NCBI GenBank assembly: GCA_031841125.1
Contig: JAJSSI010000012.1
Location: forward strand, 496,001-560,000
Origin: Acanthococcus lagerstroemiae
Lineage: Eukaryota > Arthropoda > Insecta > Hemiptera > Eriococcidae
Direction of reading: 5' to 3'
Length of the DNA stretch: 64,000 bases
Part shown: one piece after another, positions 56,801 to 64,000 of the stretch
How positions within the stretch are numbered: position 1 is the first letter of the stretch
Layout: each line of letters starts with the position of its first letter
The notes under the pieces: model-generated
Databases searched by the model: none
Told to the model about the DNA's origin: nothing
What the model saw: only the letters and a program-made list of their open reading frames with translations
Made by a program: the position numbers and the translations under genes

Positions 56801-58315
56801 TTTCAAACATTTCGTATTCCTATATGAGAATTTATAACTTTGGAAACATTTCATGATCATCTTACACGATTGTGTTTTATCTTTTCTTTTATCTTGCCTT
56901 CCAATGCAGAACTCGTAAGCCGTTGACGGGGTTTCTGTTCCATTTTCTACTTCAGGAGATACTGTGCGCTGTAGCGTTGGCGTGGCCGGTAATAAATATT
57001 CGGGCTCATCTTGAGCATGCACTGTAGTAGGAACATGCCGTTCAACATCTAAGTTACAATGAAAGGAATACATTTTAACGACAGTTCTTTCAACTGAAGG
57101 TTTCCCAAGCCTTGCATGAAAAACTTCTCACTTTCTGAAGGAACATTCTGCTCCAAACGTTGTTTGCAAACAGTTTCATGTTTCTTACGATTCACTTTCC
57201 TTGTAAACTTTTTATCGCAATAAACGCAACCCTACAAGAGGAAGACAGAATACACCTCTGTTACACGAAAGCAATGAAAGTAATGGGTACAGCTATGGAC
57301 TGAGACTGAAATCTGCATACGTACAAATATTTGTTGATGTTGGGCATTAGCTGTTTTGTTTGTTACATGAGTTGCCATCTCGTTTTCGTGCATTTTCCAC
57401 TTATGTTTTCGACATCCTTCCTTAGAAACAAACGTTCTCGAGCAATGAGGACACTGAAACTTTGTATTCTGCTCTCCACGGAAAGAAAAATAGATAATTA
57501 TTATTTATGAAATACTGAGAAAGTATGTTACATTTAAATACAGTACGACACTTGGAGGCTCACTAGTCACCTTAATCACTACAAAGGAATGTTTTCTTCT
57601 TTTATGTCGCAGCAGGCCGGAAGCAACCGTAAATTTCCTTGAACATTTTTCGCACTTATGTACTTTCTGAAAAAGTTAGATAAAGTTAGTGTATGAATAT
57701 ATGCGGCTACACATTTCCGTAATATCCGGTATATCCCACAAATAAATTCGAATTCTTGAAAATCGATAGTGCAACTTCGACGTAGTGTAAAGTGTACATA
57801 GTAGGCATAAATACAACATAATTATTAGGTATTTAAGTTATTTATAAAAATAAAGAAATCGCATTTATGACTGAATAGGATACCGTTCACCATCTTCCTC
57901 AGTAGTCAGTAACCCTCCTCTTTTCAGTGAAGTTGACGTTCACTTGCCTCACAATGCAGGTTTCCGAGATTCAAAGTAGGATGGAAGTATGATTCAAGGA
58001 AAAATGATGAATCGGTTTTCAAAACTGTGAATTGTATCGTATTCAGCCTTCAAAATACTTCCATGTACCGTATTAACTTTTTTCTTATAACTGTACGAAC
58101 CTTAGGATTGCTTCCCACAAACTTGCAGCATTTCAGGTGTTGAATTAAGCGTTTTCTCGATTTCATTTGCTTAGCGCAAGAGGAACATTCCTGAATGAAT
58201 GAGAAAGGATGGAAAAGTATGAATAATTGAGTTCATTAATACTGTTACGGATAAGTCATATTATCACGTACGATCAAGTTTTAATACTTACAAATAATTC
58301 TTCAACAGCTTCCAT
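53837..58315 (-). CDS. P-type transposase with four N-terminal zinc fingers
   Basis: Eight exons fit, all phases consistent: 58292-58315, 58101-58190, 57571-57666, 57325-57468, 57132-57231, 56866-57048, 56445-56728 and 53837-55990; total about 1024 codons. Exons 2-5 each encode one finger: ECSSC…H..CC (C2HC), CEKC…H…H, CPHC…H…H and CVYC…H…C. Exon 6 is acidic. Exon 7 is a basic coiled coil (LQQDNRRLREKV). Exon 8 is the P/THAP9 catalytic body: GFMMDEIDIRSE (Asp about 404), LFLDPPHALKLVRN (Asp about 535), QDHLETWFSAARSRGGCNNNP (Glu about 774). No THAP domain is present and only 227 bases separate the ATG from the element end. Splicing is inferred. Confidence 0.88.
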
Positions 58316-58510
58316 TTATCCGAAGATTCACTATCCTGATATTAGAATTCCTTCTCGAATATACGAATAATCATACGATTTAATAATTATAATATTTCTA
58401 TTAATAATTATTCCCTTTGTAATAAATCAGAATAAATCCCGCTTTTATTCTTAATTCTTATCAGTGACATGAGAGGCAAGGTACGCTTTTTCACAAGTTG
58501 CCTCCTGACA

Positions 58511-58542
58511 ATTAGCAGTCCATGTAATATGTATGGTCGAAG
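58511..58542. repeat. Right terminal inverted repeat of the P element
   Basis: Thirty-two bases, inverted copy of 53046-53077, followed by the duplication ACTGTAAC. In gene sense this is the 5' end. The region 58316-58510 must hold the promoter. Confidence 0.92.
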
Positions 58543-58561
58543 ACTGTAACACGCTGTGTGA

Positions 58562-58650
58562 CATCACTGCAAGTATCGATACGTATCGATACTTGAGGTA
58601 TTGAAATGTATCGATATTTTTTTTAAGTATTGAAATTGTATCGATACTCA
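58562..58650. repeat. TATCGATAC-rich stretch
   Basis: Several TATCGATA motifs, some arranged as small palindromes, lie between the P element and the hAT subterminal cluster. They resemble the interior of the MITE at 30683 and may be a fragment of a related element. Confidence 0.5.
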
Positions 58651-58840
58651 GGAAACTCTATAAGTGAAAAAGAGCTAAAAGTGTTGTTGAAGGAGAATAA
58701 AGAGCTAGTTTTTTTTTTGGAGCTGTTTTTAACTGGAAATAGAGCTAGTTCGGCGCTAGGATCTAGACGCCAAATTTTTGGCGCTAGATGGGTTGAAATA
58801 GTGCCAATTTAGCACCGAAAGAGCTAAAATGGTAACACTG

Positions 58841-59114
58841 CTTAGCGTAATGCCAGTTAGCTGACTTGTCAGAACACGTTAACTTAGGAACGCATAAAAG
58901 AAAACGTAAGAACGCCGCAGTACATAGGAGTACAATTCCCCTACCACGCAACGAGATACCTCCGACTTCACCTAAGCACATTATGTTCAGACATCCCTTC
59001 TCTTTCGATTTTTGTTTAAACGAGTTTGATATTGCGTGTATTGCTCGCTCCGCGTTGGTTACTGTAGCAAAAGGAAAACGTCTTGGTGGCCGAAGTTACC
59101 CGACATGGCCGAAA
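58841..59114. other. Unassigned stretch
   Basis: A plus-strand open frame from 58866 has no recognised motif. Nothing else is visible. Confidence 0.3.
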
Positions 59115-60631
59115 TTACCCGATTTTACGGTACTCTCGTTTTATTCTGTGAGAAGCCGATGGTTCCAAGACTGAATTTTCAACCAAATCCTGTAAAAGCA
59201 AGTTAATACAACTTTTCCGTACTGATTCCTTCTGTATCATTACTGTTGGATCTAAAGCTGATGCCCCCTTCACTATACGATACAACACTTGACTTTTTTC
59301 CAACAATTTGACAAACATGCATTGAAGAAAAGTTTTACAATCTTCCTTAAATTGTAGAATAACAGAGATTTTCTTCATTTTTTGAACGATTAATTTTGCT
59401 CCAAACCCAATGTCTACCTCTGAACTATCTTCCAAAAGTTATCCTTGGATATTTTTACATCAAAAATAACATTTAAAAAAAAATGTCTGACCAATAATTG
59501 TTATTAATTTATGCAAGTCTGTATATAAAAATGGAAAAATCGGATCATTCGATTGGAAAAACGTCAAAAATTGATTTAATTCTTCTGATGTAGAGATGAT
59601 GAACTCAAGTTTTGCTTCTAATAACTTATCCATCAACATCTCTTTAATCAAATTATAAATTTCGGACTTTGGAGGATTTTAGACGCAACTGCACCAATAT
59701 ATTTTTGAAGCGGGACTAATGTTTTCAACGCACGCTTCAATACAGGAGTATTTTCTAATTAACAAATAGCGCAAAATTTTAATGGTAATTGGTCGGATTT
59801 TCCATGCAGTACATAATCACTATGCCGAGAAGGAAAATCTTTCAAAAGGTAATAAGACGACCTCAAAAATTTCATTACTGTCCATCCTATTTTTACAGTG
59901 GCAGTTTTAAATGATCCATGAACTACATGTACACTGCATGTGCCCACATCACATAATTTTGAAGGGCTAGGATCATTTTTATCACCTAATATGTACTCAC
60001 GTAATAGTTTGCCCAATTTGATGTTCACATTTGGGCCATCGGTAGCCAACTGTAGAAGTTTTGAAGGATCTAAATCAAAAGCTTTCATCATTTCAATCAA
60101 ATCATTCAGAAGAGTAACAGCATCACATTTTTTAGGAAATAGAGATGTGAAATATCGAGTGACCAATTTGTCTTCGACTACATCCCAAAATCGTATTATT
60201 ACATCCAACTGAGCCTTACAGCTTACTTTATTGAGACTCTCATCAATTGAAAGTGAGTAACATGTCATCTTTGAATTTGATAATTTTTGAGCCAGGTGAC
60301 TACGATAAAAGTCAGCTATTCCATATGTAATGGCATAAGCACATTTATCTTTTTTCATTGCAAAATTAGTAGCTATAGAGCTGTCATGAAACATAAGTGG
60401 AAATAAATCAGCTTGATACTCTGAACTCCTAGAAGAATTATGACAAATAACCCTACTAATAGCCCACAAAATTTCTGCTTTAATTACATCTGATGTGATA
60501 CGGGATATCAGTACTGGATTCGTAATTTTAGAAGTAGAAGCTGAGCCCGAATTCTTTTCAATGACCGGATTACTCGCTTCTGATTGAGCAACTGAATGCG
60601 ATTCTGACGTAACGTTTGACCATTCCGCCAT
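59115..60631 (-). pseudogene. hAT-type transposase remnant 2
   Basis: The first 290 codons (60631 to 59759) read like the core of another hAT branch: ILWAISRVICHNS, SLSIDESLN, QLDVIIRFWD, LATDGPNVN and the CSVHVVHGSFKT block. A decayed middle at 59436-59758 has stops. The C-terminal part (59435 to 59115) has VDIGFGAK and DCKTFLQCMFVKLLEKSQ. It shares no close sequence with hAT element 1. No terminal repeats were found, and it overlaps the gag-like fragment upstream. Confidence 0.65.
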
Positions 60632-60890
60632 AAAATAACAGTTTTGATACCTTCTTCATAGGATCGGTTATATCCTCGGCCAAAAAATACAAATTGATCG
60701 ACCGCTTCCATTTTCCCCAGTTAGTAGCTAGCGCAGATGGGTCTGAAGTTACACAAGTGAACTCACGGATTGGAATGCGTTCCATGATGATCGGCGATAA
60801 CTTAAACTTGCTCGAGCAATCAAAAGAACAAATAGGATATGGAACAACGACGTCATTTATACGATTCACACCTTGTCGCCATTGTAACAT
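60600..60890 (-). pseudogene. gag: gag-like retroelement fragment
   Basis: About 90 residues contain LATNWGKWKRSINLYFLAED, the NWxKWxxxxxxYxxA pattern of the N-terminal gag domain of insect Gypsy-type elements. It runs into the hAT remnant in an overlapping frame near 60620, so the junction is a breakpoint. No LTR, nucleocapsid or protease is attached. Confidence 0.45.
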
Positions 60891-61375
60891 TTGTAGTGTT
60901 CATAAAACGAGTCAATTCATTAAACAGTACGAATTGCAACTCGTTTTAATAGCAATAAAATTCACTTTACATTTTCCAGTTAAGCCACAAGATAAAGGAA
61001 AACCACTCAAGTATACATCACAACAGTGTAGCCATTTAGCGTATTCTACAACACGCAAAGAAATTTACATGAATGGTTACATAGAAATATGGTAACCATT
61101 CCCCGAAAATACAAGAAAAAAGTGACAAGTGCAAAATATAGTAAAGATTCCTATTAGTTAAGGAACTAATGTATTTTCATGTCAGAGAACCATTACTAAT
61201 TCGATAGGGAATGATTGCCTAAATGAGTTAAAACCATTCTTCATCAGTACAAAAATCATTTCCATACTGAGAAAACAAAGATTCATATTTTTAAGGTAAC
61301 TATTCACTGACAGAAATTAAACATTCCAAAACTGGAATAATAAACTATTCTCAAAAATAATTCGATGTTTCCAAA
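60891..61375. other. Unassigned stretch
   Basis: AT-rich sequence with no recognised gene or repeat border. Confidence 0.4.
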
Positions 61376-61383
61376 TTCCAAAT

Positions 61384-61756
61384 CAGCCCCGTAGCCAGAG
61401 TTTACGTGTGGGTGGGCTCTATGAGCCTTTTGGAGGGCCGAGGCCGATATTTTTTTGCAAGGGAAGAGAAAAGTGTACATGGGTCTAATGTTTTATTTCA
61501 ATAGGTGTCTCGGCTCGTTGTCTATTTAACGAGAGTGTACTGGGGCCATTACATACAAATCCCATTCCCAATCTAAGAGTTCCAAATTAGTTAACTAAGT
61601 TTTTGTTGTAAATGTTAAAATGTTTCTGTGATATTAATTCTCTTCATCCCTTGTCTTTGTCGTTCAGCGTAATGATGATTTTTTAAATGTTGGTATCTTT
61701 GCCTTGGGGGGGGGGGGGGGCTCAGCCTCAGCTTGCCCCCCATAGCTACGGGACTG
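61384..61756. mobile_element. hAT MITE, 373 bp
   Basis: The perfect 8-bp duplication TTCCAAAT (61376-61383 and 61757-61764) flanks ends CAGCCCCGTAGC and GCTACGGGACTG, imperfect inverted repeats starting CAG. The interior includes a G run of about 14 near 61707 and no gene. It inserted beside the LINE remnant. Confidence 0.88.
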
Positions 61757-61764
61757 TTCCAAAT

Positions 61765-61990
61765 GTCTATTTTACCTGCTAGTCTGTTAAATATTGCTAC
61801 TTTATGCGTCCATTTGATATTAAGTATCCGCCTATAGCATCACATTTCAAAAGCTTCGATCCTTCTCTTCTCTCGTTTTCCTATGGTCCAAATTTCACAT
61901 CCATACAACGCTACACCCAAAACATGGGTTTTCAAAAATCATTTTTGATTTACAGATTTGTTTTTGATTCGTATAAATTACTTTTCTGAT
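61765..61990 (-). pseudogene. Non-LTR retrotransposon (LINE) reverse transcriptase tail fragment
   Basis: The minus strand encodes VLGVALYGCEIWTIGKREK followed by RRIEAFEM-stop-CYRRILNIKW, the conserved region just after the reverse transcriptase core in Jockey/RTE-like insect LINEs. The Trp of the EMW pattern is TGA. Other in-frame stops occur upstream (about 61975). Only a scrap remains. Confidence 0.7.
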
Positions 61991-62252
61991 AAAATTCTAA
62001 TGTAGCTTGGGCTATTATACTACTAATATCCCTTTTATACTTTCCACCTTTTGTTATTTTACTCCTGATGTGGGGAAGGGGGATGGTTCAAAATTTGGTG
62101 GTTCGGCATTCCAGTCCGTGTTGTCTTGTTTTCCGCCTTTTTTCTTCTAATTGTGGGTGGGGAGACATGTCGAGCAGAAGAATCAGTGGGGAGATGCAAT
62201 CAATATTTGGGGTATGGAGTTAGAATATTGATTAACATTTTGAATTACTCAC

Positions 62253-62851
62253 ATGTTCCCGGTGTTTCAGAAATTTTTGCCTTTTTACGCCTGCTTGGAG
62301 TAGTATGTGACTTCCTTTCATCACGGGAAACTCCAGTTGAACGCACTTTGTCAATCAGCAGAGATATACTGGCTGATAATTGTTCAGAGACGATGTCATC
62401 CGTAAATTCTTCCGCAATAAATTGATCAAAATACTACAAACAGCAAAAATGTTTCACTATTTCTTCATGCTCTCAAGAAATTATATCATATCACATAGCA
62501 CAAAGAATGGGTTACCTCAAAATTATCCGAATTTGAAGTACTTGAAGAACCTTTGGTTTTGGATAACATTGGTGCCTTGATTTCTGGACTTTCCTTTGAA
62601 ACAGAAGTCATCTCTGCATTCGCCAAACTTTTACTGGGGAAAAGTGCCTTACAGATGCTCCCACCAACACCCAGTTCGGGTGCCTTTTCCCCCTGAATGG
62701 ATTTCGCCCCACCAATGAGCTGGAGTACCTTCTGCTTCCTAGGTGTAAGCTCGTTAAATGTAATGTCCGCCTCTCCTGCTCCTGTTTTTTTCTGACTAAC
62801 CATCAGCTCACGAGCTTTGTCTCTAGTCTTCTGCACATAGCCTTTCCAGCA
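62253..62851 (-). pseudogene. Harbinger accessory-gene fragment E (MADF/Myb-like)
   Basis: Two internal exons are recognisable: 62516-62851 (336 bases, the same length as exon 3 of B) and 62253-62433, with phases 0 and 1 as in A and B. The first has WKGYVQKTRDKARELM and LTPRKQKVLQLIGG, matching the blocks of A (FTPQKERVIQLLGG) and B (LSPRKQRLLAVMGG). The first two exons and the last exon were not found, and no transposase lies in the window. It may be truncated or may continue beyond 64000. Confidence 0.65.
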
Positions 62852-63880
62852 CTAGTATACAACAAATTAGATATACAACAGGATAGTGAAAATAGGTCGA
62901 AAGAACTATCAGTTCCTAGCTTAAGGAAAATTTGTAACAGTATATAACAGACACAACAGTCTGCACAAATGGTCTCTATCAAAAGATGTAAAACTGTGGG
63001 GAAAATGAAGCAATTGACAGTTGAGATGGGGTATATTCTTTGAAAGAGAAAGACATGGTGAACCACCTGATAGAGTGAACTGACAGATCACATGAAAAAG
63101 AAAGAGCAGAGCCAATAAAATTGCATTTACTGAAACCTAAACTAACGCTTACTTGCACGGCGATGCTCTTGAAGTCAGTTCTTCACCACTGATTACAGAC
63201 CTAGGCAAGCTAACCAAATGAAGTGACAGATGTTATACCAACATCTATAGTCCCAATGTAAAGTGCTCTTTTTAATCTCTAGTGAACAACACGGGTATCG
63301 CTATTCTCACAACAGGCCGTGAGTAGTTCACAAATGAATCACCACCAAGTCAAACCGTTTGACGCGTCCTACTTGTACGCAAGAACGCTTCGACGTAGTG
63401 TTCTTCAACAGGATGATTTTTGTAAATAATTTTGAACTTCAAAAGCAGGTTCTTCTTCTTCTTTTTTTTTGTCATCTCGCTAAAAAGCGTTAGACAGTTC
63501 CGACCTACTTTTCTTGAAACGAAATAATGAAAAATGTTTAAATTACGGGAATTTCTTGAGGTGTTTTTTTTTTTTTTTTTTTTTTTTTAAGGAAAATTTC
63601 TGACTTTGTTTTTCTGCCAACAAAATTGCGAAAAATATTTCAAGTAGGTACGGAGATTTTGTCAATATTTTTTATTTATTTTTTCCCCCAAAAAAAAGAA
63701 AATAATAGAATTATTATTCCACGCTTGGCAGAAAGTAGTTTTCGATTGCAGTTTTACCGACTTTTCTACAGAAAAGTCAGGTATTATACCCGTCACAGCT
63801 GTCGATATGGGGGTGGGGGCAATGTTTTTTTTACGTTTCAGAGTGTGTAGAATGCAACTGTAATGGTGGCTGAATTTCAG
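62852..63880. other. Unassigned stretch with homopolymer runs
   Basis: No gene or terminal repeat recognised. A T run of about 25 lies near 63565-63590 and T/A-rich runs occur around 63450 and 63670. Confidence 0.4.
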
Positions 63881-63886
63881 GTTTCC

Positions 63887-63887
63887 T

Positions 63888-63918
<31 letters not shown>

Positions 63919-63951
63919 GTATGTATATATATATATGTATGTATATATATA
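63887..63951. repeat. TA/GTAT microsatellite
   Basis: A compound simple repeat of TA and GTAT units, about 65 bases long. Confidence 0.95.
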
Positions 63952-64000
63952 AGACGAACTGTTTCGAAAGCTTTTTATTCGTAGAAGATGCGTTTTACAA

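Larger units (their letters stand above)
53046..58542 (-). mobile_element. Zinc-finger P element, complete
   Basis: A perfect 8-bp duplication ACTGTAAC (53038-53045 and 58543-58550) flanks 5497 bases. Terminal inverted repeats are 32 bases, starting CTTCGACCATACATATTACA, matching by eye without mismatch. Further in, a second inverted pair of about 19 bases (ACTTGTGAAAAAGCGTACC, about 53117-53135 and 58482-58500) recalls the subterminal repeats of known P elements. The single gene inside is open across eight exons. It is inserted in the 5' part of hAT element 1. Confidence 0.95.
49463..58840 (-). mobile_element. hAT element 1, decayed, containing a MITE and the P element
   Basis: The ends CAGTGTTACCA (49463) and TGGTAACACTG (ending 58840) are short inverted repeats of the hAT type. 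Both subterminal regions carry clusters of AGAGCTA motifs (49490-49615 and 58660-58825), typical of hAT ends. No matching 8-bp duplication is visible (ATAATAGG against CTTAGCGT), so this is an old insertion, or the border pairing could be wrong. Without the P element and MITE the length would be about 3.6 kb. Confidence 0.65.

Overview
The window is eukaryotic and almost certainly from an insect or other arthropod. It is AT-rich, its genes are split by short GT-AG introns, and nearly every recognisable coding region belongs to a transposable element family common in arthropods: Copia, Gypsy, Harbinger/PIF, Mutator, P, hAT, Tc1/mariner, pogo and a LINE. The species cannot be named from the sequence. 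No confident host gene was found. The best candidates are a few unassigned minus-strand exons at 560-2231. No tRNA, rRNA or CRISPR was seen.

Positions 2621-36179 form one continuous nest of six elements whose borders can be placed by terminal repeats and target-site duplications. Harbinger A (2621-18091) was interrupted by Copia 1 (2713-13322, duplication GTTTT), and the 5' LTR of Copia 1 was later split by a Mutator-like element (MULE, 8816-13300). Harbinger B (18095-36179) abuts A exactly at a CAG. Harbinger C (about 18152-29035) sits in the left end of B. Copia 2 (18414-24667, duplication AATAT, LTRs identical by eye) sits in C. B keeps an intact transposase gene and an intact MADF/Myb-like accessory gene. 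A keeps an intact accessory gene but a broken transposase.

Positions 36180-49460 hold a THAP-type P-element remnant interrupted by a hAT MITE, a short P element with a perfect 8-bp duplication (38642-39787), an intact two-gene Harbinger D (39904-43241), a pogo/Gypsy fragment fusion, a broken mariner (44937-46451), a P transposase pseudogene and a Gypsy integrase fragment.

Positions 49463-58840 look like a decayed hAT element with a BED finger. It carries a palindromic MITE and, inserted beside that, the most interesting item in the window: a complete-looking P element (53046-58542) with 32-bp terminal repeats and a perfect 8-bp duplication. Its eight-exon gene (about 1024 codons, all splice phases consistent) has four exon-encoded C2H2/C2HC zinc fingers and no THAP domain. 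The MULE also carries a series of zinc-finger exons ahead of its catalytic domain.

The right end (58841-64000) holds a second hAT remnant, a gag-like fragment, a hAT MITE, a LINE reverse-transcriptase scrap, a truncated Harbinger accessory gene and a microsatellite. All splice sites, duplications and identities were read by eye and none was tested against databases or RNA.
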